The notes below the pieces were generated by a model. The model made no database searches and was not told the DNA's origin. It saw only the letters and a list, made by a program, of their open reading frames with translations. This document shows, one piece after another, positions 41,232 to 49,581 of a stretch of DNA of 64,000 nucleotides. Both the position numbers and the translations under genes were made by a program. The stretch is from Streptomyces sp. CG1 (lineage in GTDB: Bacteria; Actinomycetota; Actinomycetes; Streptomycetales; Streptomycetaceae), in the NCBI RefSeq assembly GCF_041080625.1, contig NZ_CP163518.1:2046001-2110000 (forward strand). The letters run 5' to 3'. Numbering within the stretch: position 1 is the stretch's first letter; every line of letters begins with the position of its first letter.

Positions 41232-42467
41232 ATGACGCAAGCCCCGCTGTTCCACCAGATCACCGACTTCGCCAACCGTGCCAACCCGTACCCGCTGTAC
41301 GAGGAGCTGCGCAAGAATCCGGTCCTGCACGAGGAGGAGGGCGGCCCGTACGTCTTCAGCTCGTACTGGGACATCGAGGCGCTGCTCCACGATCCGCGGA
41401 TCAGCTCCGACGCCGCCAATCTGGCCGCCGGGGACGACGAGCTGTCCGGGCCGGAGGCGACGGGGCTGCCTCCGAGCTTCATCCGACTCGACCCGCCGGA
41501 GCACGACCGGCTGCGGAGGATCGCCAACAGCTCCTTCGGGCCACCGCACCGGCCGCGCCGGATCGACAACATGCGGGGCGAGCTGGGTGAGATCGTCACC
41601 GGGCTGATCGACGGCTTCGGGGACGCGCGGCAGATCGACCTGGTGGACCAGTTCGCGTACCCCTTCCCGGTGACGGTGATCTGCCGGCTGCTCGGTGTGC
41701 CGCGCGAGGACGAGCCCCGCTTCCGTGCCTGGGTCGACCCGATCGTCGCCGGCCTGGACCCCGACTCCCGCACGAGCGCGGAGTCCCAGCGGACGGCGCA
41801 GGAGGCGCGGTTGCAGCTCGGCATGTACCTGAATGGGCTGGTTGAGCAGCGCGCCAAGGAACCTCGCGACGACATGCTCTCCGACCTGGTGAACAGTCAC
41901 GGTCCGGACGGCGCCATGACGACGATGGAAGTACTCAGCACAGCGGTACTGCTCCTCATCGCGGGCCACGAGACGACCGTCAACCTCATCACCAACGGCA
42001 TGCTCACCCTGCTGCGCCACCCGGACATCCTGCAGCGCCTGAGCCAGGACCCGGGCCTGTCGGTGAAGATCGTGGAGGAACTGCTGCGCTACGAGCCGCC
42101 CGTGCAGATCGTGCCGCAGCGCACCAACATCACCGACATCGAGGTGCGCGGCGTCACGATCCCCAAGGGCTCGCGGATCTGGCTGGTCCTGGCCGCGGGC
42201 AACCGCGACCCCGAGCGGTTCACGGACCCCGAGCGCTTCGACCCGGACCGCGGTGACATCCAGCATCTCGGTTTCGGCAGCGGCATCCACAGCTGCTTCG
42301 GCGCTCCGCTGGCCCGGCTGGAGACCCAGATCGCGCTGTCCGAGCTGGCCCGGCGGCTGGAGAATCCCCGGCTGGTGGCGGATCCGCCGCCGTACCGGCA
42401 GAACGCGGTGCTGCGCGGCCCCCGGCATCTGGAGATCGCCTTCGACGGGTTGCGTCAGGCCGCGTGA
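41232..42467 (+). CDS. Cytochrome P450
   Basis: A 411-residue soluble bacterial P450. The I-helix oxygen-activation motif is AGHETT, the K-helix E-x-x-R is in EELLRYEPP, and the heme ligand Cys355 lies in FGSGIHSCFGAPLAR. It begins 34 bp after the reductase, completing a class I electron chain in one operon. No biosynthetic genes flank it apart from an upstream SDR on the other strand, so the substrate is unknown. Confidence 0.94.
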   Translation: MTQAPLFHQITDFANRANPYPLYEELRKNPVLHEEEGGPYVFSSYWDIEALLHDPRISSDAANLAAGDDELSGPEATGLPPSFIRLDPPEHDRLRRIANSSFGPPHRPRRIDNMRGELGEIVTGLIDGFGDARQIDLVDQFAYPFPVTVICRLLGVPREDEPRFRAWVDPIVAGLDPDSRTSAESQRTAQEARLQLGMYLNGLVEQRAKEPRDDMLSDLVNSHGPDGAMTTMEVLSTAVLLLIAGHETTVNLITNGMLTLLRHPDILQRLSQDPGLSVKIVEELLRYEPPVQIVPQRTNITDIEVRGVTIPKGSRIWLVLAAGNRDPERFTDPERFDPDRGDIQHLGFGSGIHSCFGAPLARLETQIALSELARRLENPRLVADPPPYRQNAVLRGPRHLEIAFDGLRQAA

Positions 42468-42475
42468 CGTCAGAG

Positions 42476-42492
42476 CGCCGGTTCAGCCGGCG
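42476..42492. terminator. Convergent terminator hairpin after P450
   Basis: A 6-bp stem (CGCCGG / CCGGCG) with a 5-nt loop lies between the convergent P450 and Imm21-like genes and overlaps the latter's last codons. Confidence 0.4.
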
Positions 42493-42998
42493 AGCCGGGT
42501 GAGCCGCACCAGCCCGACCCAGGTCTCCGGCCCCGGCTGCACATACGCGGCCCGCACCGCGTACGTGCCCGCCTCCAGCGGCACCCGGAGGTGTTCGGTG
42601 CGGCCGGCCGCCTGACCGGGCCAGGCCGAGTCGAACAGCAGCACCGGGCCGGGCACCCGCCAGTGCACCTCGCTCCCCCATGCCGCCGTGTCGAGGGCGG
42701 CGGGGACGGTGGCGAGCAGTTCCGCCTCGGAGTTCGCCGCGGACCACCGTACGAAGGTGGCGTGGTCCGGCAGGAACGAGGTGGAGGCGGGCTCGTCGCC
42801 GAACACCAGGGCCGCGCTGTCACCGACGGGCAGCAGGCCGACGTACCCGTCGACCTCGCACGCCCGGTCGTAGTCGGTGTCGAGTTCCTCGCTGTCGGCG
42901 CCCGCCCAGAACGGCAGCACCGTCTCCGGGACGGCTATGAGCGGGCCGCCGCCCGATTCCACCCACTCCAGCGCGCCTGGATCCGCGTATCGAGCCAT
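42483..42998 (-). CDS. Imm21-like immunity-family protein
   Basis: A 171-residue acidic, tryptophan-containing protein resembling the Imm21 family (WVESGGGPLIAVPE, GYVGLLPVGDSAALVFGDEPAST, FVRWSAANSEAEL as separate blocks). Imm families usually protect against a polymorphic toxin, but none is adjacent; isolated copies are common in Streptomyces. A TAGGTT box 8 bases before the ATG suggests a leaderless mRNA. Confidence 0.65.
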   Translation of the reverse strand: MARYADPGALEWVESGGGPLIAVPETVLPFWAGADSEELDTDYDRACEVDGYVGLLPVGDSAALVFGDEPASTSFLPDHATFVRWSAANSEAELLATVPAALDTAAWGSEVHWRVPGPVLLFDSAWPGQAAGRTEHLRVPLEAGTYAVRAAYVQPGPETWVGLVRLTRLAG

Positions 42999-43023
42999 GG
43001 GCAGAGAACCTACACGGCGTTCG

Positions 43024-43509
43024 TCAGCAGCCGCACTCGCCTTCGAGGGGCGCGGTCAGCGGGTCGGCGTCGCGGCGGGCGGGGCCCTGCCAGGTCTCGT
43101 AGGCGAAGCCCTCGCGGGCCCAGTACTCGAAGCCGCCGAGCATCTCCTTGACCTGGTAGCCGAGTTCGGCGAGGGCGAGCGCGGCGCGGGTGGCGCCGTT
43201 GCAGCCGGGGCCCCAGCAGTACGTCACCACCGGCACGGACCTGTCGAGGAGTTGCTCGGCCTGCTCGGGGATGAGCGCGGTGGGCAGGTGGACGGCGCCG
43301 GGGATGTGTCCCTGGTCCCAGGACTCGGTCGAGCGGGTGTCGACGACGGCGAAGCCGGGGTCTCCGCCGGCCGCGAGTGCGGCGGCCACGTCGGAGACGT
43401 CGGCGTGGAAGGCCAGGCTCGCCCGGAAGTAGGCGGCGGCCTCGGCGGGAGCGGCGGGGGCGACCCGCAGGACGGGATGCGCGGAGGTCTGGGTGGTCTT
43501 GGTGATCAT
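43024..43509 (-). CDS. Rhodanese-like protein
   Basis: A 161-residue single rhodanese domain with VVDTRSTESWDQGHIPGAVHL (split around Ser) and the active loop Y-C98-W-G-P-G-C103-N-G-A-T. It ends in a Cys-rich GECGC tail. It may transfer sulfur or handle thiol stress. The start at ATG 43509 has TAGATT 7 bases upstream and no ribosome site, so it is probably leaderless. It is divergent from an Lrp-type gene. Confidence 0.88.
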   Translation of the reverse strand: MITKTTQTSAHPVLRVAPAAPAEAAAYFRASLAFHADVSDVAAALAAGGDPGFAVVDTRSTESWDQGHIPGAVHLPTALIPEQAEQLLDRSVPVVTYCWGPGCNGATRAALALAELGYQVKEMLGGFEYWAREGFAYETWQGPARRDADPLTAPLEGECGC

Positions 43510-43577
43510 GACGGGAAATCTACGGCGCGGGGCCGAGTCCCTGAAGTGAGAATCCACGGCGTCATCCTTGCCCGAGC

Positions 43578-43590
43578 CAGGAATTCCCTG
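43578..43590. promoter_or_regulatory. Near-palindrome CAGGAATTCCCTG
   Basis: An almost perfect palindrome centred on GAATTC in the 94-bp region between the rhodanese and Lrp genes. It is a candidate Lrp operator. Confidence 0.4.
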
Positions 43591-43603
43591 CTATCCATCC
43601 GGG

Positions 43604-44050
43604 ATGACCGTGTATTCCCCGGACGCCACCGACTGGCGCATTCTCGAGGTCCTCCAGCGGGAGGGCCGGGCCAGCTATGCCGAGCTGGCGCGTGCCGTCT
43701 CCATGTCGCCGAGCGCCGTGACCGAGCGGGTCAGGCGGCTGGAGGAGGCCGGCGTGATCCAGGGGTACGCGGCGGTCGTCGCCCCCGAGCGGCTCGGGCT
43801 GCCGATCCTGGCGTTCGTACGGCTGCGGTATCCGAACGGCAACTACAAGCCGTTCCACGACCTGGTGGCCGCGACGCCCGAGATCCTGGAGGCGCACCAT
43901 GTCACGGGCGACGACTGTTTCGTCATCAAGGTCGCCGCGCGGTCCATGGCGCATCTGGAGGAGATCTCCGGGAGGATCGGCGCGCTGGGCTCCGTGACCA
44001 CCAGCGTCGTGTACTCCTCCCCCCTGCCCCGACGCGCGCTGGGCCGCTGA
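43604..44050 (+). CDS. Lrp/AsnC-family regulator
   Basis: A 148-residue regulator with an N-terminal HTH (DWRILEVLQREGRASYAELA, SMSPSAVTERVRRLEEAGVI) and a RAM domain (VTGDDCFVIKVAA). TATCCA ends 6 bases before ATG 43604 and there is no ribosome site. It most likely controls the divergent rhodanese gene. It converges on sbcC with a 3-bp gap. Confidence 0.9.
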   Translation: MTVYSPDATDWRILEVLQREGRASYAELARAVSMSPSAVTERVRRLEEAGVIQGYAAVVAPERLGLPILAFVRLRYPNGNYKPFHDLVAATPEILEAHHVTGDDCFVIKVAARSMAHLEEISGRIGALGSVTTSVVYSSPLPRRALGR

Positions 44051-44053
44051 CGG

Positions 44054-47044
44054 TCAGACACCCCGCTGTCGCAGCGTCGACCCCGCTCTGCCCTTGACGA
44101 CCTCCAGCTGGGCGTGGATGCGCCGCCGCAGGTCGGGGACGTGGCTGACGATGCCGACGCTGCGGTCGCGTTCGCGAAGCGAGTCGAGGACGTCGAGGAC
44201 TTCGTCGAGGGTCTGGTCGTCGAGGCTGCCGAAGCCCTCGTCGATGAACAGCGTGTCGAGGCGGACGCCGCCGGCCTCGTCGGTGACGACGTCCGCGAGG
44301 CCGAGGGCGAGGGCGAGCGAGGCGAAGAAGGTCTCGCCGCCGGACAGGGTGGCGGTGTCGCGTTCGCGTCCGGTCCAGGCGTCGACCACGTGCAGTCCGA
44401 GGCCGCTGCGGCCGCGTCCGGTGCGGTCGTCGGAGTGGACGAGGGTGTAGCGGCCCGCCGACATGCGCTGCAGCCGGGCGGTCGCGGCGGCGGCGACCTG
44501 CTCCAGCCGGGCCGCGAGCACATACGACTCCAGGCGCATCTTGCGTTCGTTGTCGGCGGAGGTGCCCGCGGTGAGGGCGGCGAGGCGGGCGACCCGGTCG
44601 TACTCCTCGCGGAGCGGGGCGAGGCGTCGTACGGCCTCGGTGGCGCGCGCGGAGAGGCGGTCCAGCTCGGTGCAGCGGCGGGCGGCCGCGTCGCGCGCGG
44701 AGGCCGCCTCGCGGAGCCGGTGTTCGGCCCTCTTCGCCGCGTGTTCGGCAGTGGCCGGGTCGGCGGCCGGTCGCTGGGCGGCGGCCGCCGTGTCGGCTTC
44801 CGCGAGCACCGCGCGTACGGCGGTCTCCTCCGTCTGCCAGGCGTCCAGGCGGTGCTGCAGTTCACGGTGGGCGTCGGCGTCCAGCAGGGCGGCTGCCGCG
44901 GCCTGCGGGGTGTCGAAACCCGCGCGGTAGGCGGCGTTGGCGAGGCGGGCATCGGCGTCCTTCAGGCGCTGTGCGGTGTCCTCGGCGGTGCGCGCGGCGT
45001 CGGCGGCGTCGGTGAGCAGCGCCACCTGCCGCTCCAGCTGTGCGGCACGCGCGGCCACGCTGCCCGAGCTGCCGCGCGCCTTGCTCAACTCCTCCTCCAG
45101 CTGGCCCTGTTCATGCTCCAGGGTCTCGCGTCGGGTGACCCGGGACGCGGCCCGCACGGCGGCCTGCTGGCGGTCGGCGAGGCGCTGCTCGCGCTCCCGC
45201 TCGGCGCGCCGCAGCTCTTCGTGGGCGGCGTGCAGGGCGGAGGCGGCACGGCGGGCGTGGGCGTACTCCTGTTCCAACTCGGCGGCGGCCTCTTCGAGTT
45301 GCTCGGTGGGCGTGTCGCCGGCTTCGGCGGTGGCGGCGGCCAGGGCCTCGCGGACGACGCCGAGCCGCCGCGCGTCCTCGGTGTGCTGCCGGTCGGCCTG
45401 CTGGGAGGCCTTGTGGGCCCTTTCCTCGGCCTCGCGGTCGACGTGTCCGGCGACCTTGCGGGCCGGTGCGGGGTGTTCGGTGGCTCCGCAGACGGCGCAG
45501 GGCTCGCCGTCGGTGAGGTGGGCGGCCAGCTCGGCAGCGATGCCGTTCAGGCGCTGTTCCTTGAGGTCGAGCCAGCGGGCGCGGGAATCGAGCGCCTGCT
45601 GCTCGGAGGCGAGCGCCCGGCGCTGTGCGTCCTCCAGGTCCGCGGCCAGCGCGTCCCGGGTGCGGGCCGCGGTGAGCCGGCTGCGCATCGGATCCCGCTG
45701 TACGGCGAGCTGCTCGGCGCGGGTGGCGGCCTCCTGGGCGGAGTCGACGCGGGACTGCAGGCCGGCGCGCATGGCGTCCCACGCGTCCAGCCAGGCGTCG
45801 GCCTCGCGCAGCACCTCCTCGTCGGCGCGCTCCTGGCGGTCGAGCCCGGACCGCTCCCCGGCGAGGTCGGCGAGCCGCCGCTCGGCGCGGCGGGCCGCGT
45901 CCAGGCCGCCCAGCTCCTCCGCGGCCCGGCGGGCGGCGGAGGCGAGTCCGGCCGCGCCCGCGTCGGCGTAGGAGTCGGGCAGCGTGCCACGCGCGTGTGC
46001 TTCGGCACGGGCCGCCCTGTGGTGCTCTTCCTCGGCGGCCTCGCGCAGCTCCAGCGCGGGCGCGACCGCCTCCGCCTTGCGGGACAGCTCCATGCGGTGC
46101 TGCGCCTCGTGGTGGGCGCCGGCCCGCTCCTGGAGCCGCTCGGCGCGCTGCCGGGCCTCGGTGAACCGGCTCTGCAGCCGGGCGAGTTCACGTACGTCGT
46201 CCAGGGCGCGCCGGGTCTCGGTGTGCGCGGTCTCGGCGGCGGCGAGGCGGCAGTGGGCGACGGTGAGCCGCTCGCGGGCGGTGGCGCGGGCGAGGGCGGC
46301 GGCGCCGAGGACGGCGTCGGCCAGGCCGGGATCGCCGGGGGCCAGCTCGGGCAGCTCCATGGCGTCGCCGGCCGCCTGCTGCATGCGGTGGGCGTCGGCG
46401 AGCAGCGCCGCGTCGCCTTCCCGTACGCGTGCCTCGGTGGCCCGGCGGCGCTCGGCGAGGCGCTTTTCGACATCGGCGAACCGCTGGGTGTCGAAGAGGC
46501 GGCCCAGCAGCTTGCCGCGGGCCTCGGCGTCGGCGCGCAGAAAGCGGGCGAAGTCGCCCTGGGGCAGCAGCACGACCTGGCAGAACTGCTCGCGGCTCAT
46601 GCCGAGGAGCTGGGTGATCTCCTCGCCGGTCTCCTGGTGGGAGCGGCTGAGGTCCTTCCAGGCGCCGGCCGTGGCGTCGTATTCGCGCAGCCAGGTCTGG
46701 GCCTTGTCGACGGTCGTGCCCGTGCCGCGCAGTTTGGGCCGCTCCCAGGGCGGCTGCCGGGTGATCTCCAGCCGGCGTCCGGCGACGGTGAGGTCGAGGC
46801 GGATCTCGGTGCGGGTGCGCGGCTCGGCGTGGTCGCTGCGCAGGTGCATGCCCTGGCCGCTCTGCCGGGCGCCTGGGACGGAGCCGTACAGGGCGTAACA
46901 GACGGCGTCCAGGACGGAGGTCTTGCCGGCGCCGGTGGGGCCGTGCAGCAGGAAGAGCCCGGCGGCGGACAGAGCGTCGAAATCGACGCTGCGGGAGCCG
47001 CCGAAGGGCCCGAAGGCGGTGATGTCGAGCCGGTGCAGCCTCAT
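44054..47044 (-). CDS. sbcC: SbcC/Rad50-like nuclease ATPase
   Basis: A 996-residue SMC-like ATPase. Walker A is GPTGAGKTS, followed by long coiled coils with the zinc-hook C-A-V-C-G near the middle, and C-terminal signature LSGGETFFASLALALGLAD plus Walker B LFIDEGFGSLD. With SbcD it cleaves hairpins and processes DNA ends. Its ATG overlaps the sbcD stop by 4 bp. Confidence 0.95.
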   Translation of the reverse strand: MRLHRLDITAFGPFGGSRSVDFDALSAAGLFLLHGPTGAGKTSVLDAVCYALYGSVPGARQSGQGMHLRSDHAEPRTRTEIRLDLTVAGRRLEITRQPPWERPKLRGTGTTVDKAQTWLREYDATAGAWKDLSRSHQETGEEITQLLGMSREQFCQVVLLPQGDFARFLRADAEARGKLLGRLFDTQRFADVEKRLAERRRATEARVREGDAALLADAHRMQQAAGDAMELPELAPGDPGLADAVLGAAALARATARERLTVAHCRLAAAETAHTETRRALDDVRELARLQSRFTEARQRAERLQERAGAHHEAQHRMELSRKAEAVAPALELREAAEEEHHRAARAEAHARGTLPDSYADAGAAGLASAARRAAEELGGLDAARRAERRLADLAGERSGLDRQERADEEVLREADAWLDAWDAMRAGLQSRVDSAQEAATRAEQLAVQRDPMRSRLTAARTRDALAADLEDAQRRALASEQQALDSRARWLDLKEQRLNGIAAELAAHLTDGEPCAVCGATEHPAPARKVAGHVDREAEERAHKASQQADRQHTEDARRLGVVREALAAATAEAGDTPTEQLEEAAAELEQEYAHARRAASALHAAHEELRRAEREREQRLADRQQAAVRAASRVTRRETLEHEQGQLEEELSKARGSSGSVAARAAQLERQVALLTDAADAARTAEDTAQRLKDADARLANAAYRAGFDTPQAAAAALLDADAHRELQHRLDAWQTEETAVRAVLAEADTAAAAQRPAADPATAEHAAKRAEHRLREAASARDAAARRCTELDRLSARATEAVRRLAPLREEYDRVARLAALTAGTSADNERKMRLESYVLAARLEQVAAAATARLQRMSAGRYTLVHSDDRTGRGRSGLGLHVVDAWTGRERDTATLSGGETFFASLALALGLADVVTDEAGGVRLDTLFIDEGFGSLDDQTLDEVLDVLDSLRERDRSVGIVSHVPDLRRRIHAQLEVVKGRAGSTLRQRGV

Positions 47045-48204
47045 CGGGCCACCTCCCGTACGGCGGCGTCGGCGCGCACGGCGTCGAAGGCCTCGCGCAG
47101 GACGGCCGTCTCGCGCTCGTCGGGACCGGCGCCGCGCACATGGGCGACGAAGTCCTGGGCGATCTGCTGGTCGCCGCGGCCGGCGAGGCGCCGGGCGTAC
47201 GACACCGAGGGGTCGTCTGGGGCGCGCTCGGGGGCGAAGACGAGGCTGAGAGTGTGCGGGAAGCGCTCGGTGAGCCGGGCCATGGGGTCGGCGGGGCGGA
47301 CCGGGTCGGTGAGGGTGGCCTCGACCCAGGCGTCCTCGTGCCTGGCGAGGCCGGGATCGGCGAGGAGGCCGTCCAGCGTGCCCCTGATGCGGGCCAGCGG
47401 GCGGGGCACCGGGCACTCGACGCGCTCGGCCGAGACGGAGCCGTCGGCACCGAGGTCGATCAGCCACATGCTCTTGCGGTGGTCGGCCTCGGAGAAGGAG
47501 TAGGCGAGCGGGGAGCCGGAGTAGCGCACGCGCTCGGTGATGGTCTGGCAGCCGTGCAGATGGCCGAGCGCCACATAGTCGACCCCGTCGAAGACCCCGG
47601 CCGGTACGGCGGCGACCCCGCCCACGGTGATGTCCCGCTCGCTGTCGCTGGCCTGGCCGCCGGTGACGAAGGCGTGGGCGAGGACGACCGAGCGGGTGCC
47701 GGGCGCGCGCGTGGCGAGGTCGGCGCGGACGCGGTCCATGGCGGCGCCGAGCACGGCCTCGTGACCGGCCGTCTCGACCGCGAACTCGTCCCTCACCAGG
47801 GCCGGTTCGAGATAGGGCAGGCCGTAGAAGGCGACATCGCCGTGGGCGTCGGTGAGGACGACCGGGGTGGCGGCGGCGGACGGCTCGGTGCGCAGGTGGA
47901 TGCCGGCGCGGTCGATGAGTCCGGCGCCGACGCCGAGGCGGCGGGCCGAGTCGTGGTTGCCGGAGATCATCACCGTGGGCACGCCGAGGCCGGCGAGGCG
48001 GTGCAGGGCGTCGTCGAACAGCTCGACCGCGGCGAGCGGCGGCACCGCCCGGTCGTACACATCGCCCGACACGACCACCGCGTCCACCTCGCGCTCGCGC
48101 ACGGTGGTGACGAGGTGACCGATGAACTCGGCCTGGGCCCCGAGCATGTTCACCCGGTGGAAGGCCCGGCCGAGATGCCAGTCGGACGTGTGCAGGAGTC
48201 TCAT
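47041..48204 (-). CDS. sbcD: SbcD/Mre11-like exonuclease
   Basis: A 387-residue calcineurin-like phosphoesterase. Metal motifs are TSDWHLG, VVSGDVYDR, SGNHDSARR, VLAHAFV and GHLHGCQ. It forms the nuclease head of the SbcCD complex. The start at 48204 has a TAGTCT -10 box 8 bases upstream and no ribosome site, so the operon message is probably leaderless. Confidence 0.95.
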   Translation of the reverse strand: MRLLHTSDWHLGRAFHRVNMLGAQAEFIGHLVTTVREREVDAVVVSGDVYDRAVPPLAAVELFDDALHRLAGLGVPTVMISGNHDSARRLGVGAGLIDRAGIHLRTEPSAAATPVVLTDAHGDVAFYGLPYLEPALVRDEFAVETAGHEAVLGAAMDRVRADLATRAPGTRSVVLAHAFVTGGQASDSERDITVGGVAAVPAGVFDGVDYVALGHLHGCQTITERVRYSGSPLAYSFSEADHRKSMWLIDLGADGSVSAERVECPVPRPLARIRGTLDGLLADPGLARHEDAWVEATLTDPVRPADPMARLTERFPHTLSLVFAPERAPDDPSVSYARRLAGRGDQQIAQDFVAHVRGAGPDERETAVLREAFDAVRADAAVREVAR

Positions 48205-48310
48205 GATCCCCGAGACTAACGGCCGGGTCTGACAGCACGGGCGGTTACTCCCGTATCAGCCCGTCATGACCGGCTACTTCGTGCCCCCTATGCCTGATTA
48301 GGGCTGTATG

Positions 48311-48937
48311 TCACGCATCTCCATAGGCTTCTCCGCCCAGTTCGAATCCCGCCGTGCCCGACGTCGCGTCCGCCAGCCAGGCGCGGAAGGCGTCCACGTC
48401 GGCGTCGGGCAGGCCGATCTCGATGGTGACGGCCTCGCCGTAGCGGACGTCCCGCACCTCGCGTCCGGTGGCGCGCAGGTCGTTCTGGACCTTCCCCGCG
48501 CGCTGGTGGTCGACGGTCACCGTGGCGAGGCGGAAGCGGCGCCGGGTGAGTGTGCCGAGTGTGTCGAGGGCCTCGCCCACGGCGCCGCCGTAGGCGCGGA
48601 TGAGTCCGCCGGCGCCGAGCTTGACGCCTCCGTAGTAGCGGGTGACGACCGCGACGACGTAGCGCATCTCACGGCGCAGCAGCATCTGGAGCATGGGGAC
48701 ACCGGCGGTGCCGCCCGGTTCGCCGTCGTCGCTCGCCTTCTGTACGGAGGCGTCGGCGCCGATGACGTACGCCCAGCAGTTGTGGGTGGCGTCGGCGTGC
48801 TCCTTGCGCACGGAGGCGATGAAGTCCTGCGCCTCCTGCTCGGTGGCGGCCGGGGCGAGGGCGCACAGAAAGCGGGAGCGGTTGATCTCGGTCTCGTGCA
48901 CGCCCGCGCGGGCGACTGTGCGGTACTCGTCCTGCAT
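48311..48937 (-). CDS. YigZ/IMPACT-family protein
   Basis: A 208-residue member of the YigZ/IMPACT family: the NCWAYVIG, SDDGEPGGTAG and TRYYGGVKLGAGGLIRAYGGA blocks (the last split at GG) are present, plus the C-terminal DUF1949-like domain. Members may modulate translation stress responses. A TAGGGT box 6 bases before the ATG suggests a leaderless mRNA. Confidence 0.92.
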   Translation of the reverse strand: MQDEYRTVARAGVHETEINRSRFLCALAPAATEQEAQDFIASVRKEHADATHNCWAYVIGADASVQKASDDGEPGGTAGVPMLQMLLRREMRYVVAVVTRYYGGVKLGAGGLIRAYGGAVGEALDTLGTLTRRRFRLATVTVDHQRAGKVQNDLRATGREVRDVRYGEAVTIEIGLPDADVDAFRAWLADATSGTAGFELGGEAYGDA

Positions 48938-49038
48938 CCCGTCACCCTATGCGGTGACGGGATGTGCCGGATGCGGACGGATGCCGGTGGCGGGGAGGTA
49001 CGCGCGCGTGCCGGTAGCGCAAAGGTACGCGCGTGGGG

Positions 49039-49581
49039 TTACTGCTTGCTCCCGCGCGGCACGGTCAGTGACGTCAGGAGGGCCGTGCCGGTGCCGAGGG
49101 CCGGCCAGCCGGTGCCGTGCCAGGACAGGACGGCGATCGCGGACGTGGGGAACTTCGTCCGCACCCGGTCCAGCGTGTCGTCGAGACCGTCCCGCGCCAG
49201 CTCCAGGACCAGTTCCTCCAGCCCGGGGTTGTGCCCGACCACCAGCAGCGTCTCCACCTCGGGCGGCGCCTCCCGGACCACCTCCAGCAGATCCGGTACG
49301 TCGGCCGCGTACAGCCGCTCGTCGTAGCGCACCGGCGGCGGCGTGCCCCACTCGGCGGAGGCCAGCTCCCAGGTGCGGCGGGCGCGCCTGGCCGTGGAGC
49401 ACAGGGCCAGGTCGGGCAGGCAGTCGGCCTCGGCGAGCGCGCGTCCGGCGGCCGGGGCGTCGCGCAGACCGCGCGGCGCGAGTGGCCTCTCGTGGTCCTC
49501 GACGCCCTCGGGCCAGGCGGACTTGGCGTGCCGCAGCACCACCAGCCGACGCAGCGGGCCGGTGCCCGCCCGCGCGATCAC
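49039..49581 (-). CDS. SixA-like histidine phosphatase
   Basis: A 180-residue histidine-phosphatase-superfamily protein with the catalytic RHAKS block and the second His in VVGHNPGLE. This layout is that of SixA phosphohistidine phosphatases. The GTG start overlaps the stop of the upstream CysRS-like gene by 4 bp, so the two are coupled. Confidence 0.88.
   Translation of the reverse strand: MIARAGTGPLRRLVVLRHAKSAWPEGVEDHERPLAPRGLRDAPAAGRALAEADCLPDLALCSTARRARRTWELASAEWGTPPPVRYDERLYAADVPDLLEVVREAPPEVETLLVVGHNPGLEELVLELARDGLDDTLDRVRTKFPTSAIAVLSWHGTGWPALGTGTALLTSLTVPRGSKQ

Noticed and set aside
39571..42467. P450 operon as part of a natural-product cluster
   Set aside because: No PKS, NRPS, terpene or RiPP genes lie nearby; the flanks are unrelated housekeeping or regulatory genes.
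44114..47503. A 1,129-codon open frame on the plus strand
   Set aside because: It is the antisense of sbcC/sbcD, whose motifs and coupling are unmistakable; long antisense frames are normal at this GC content.
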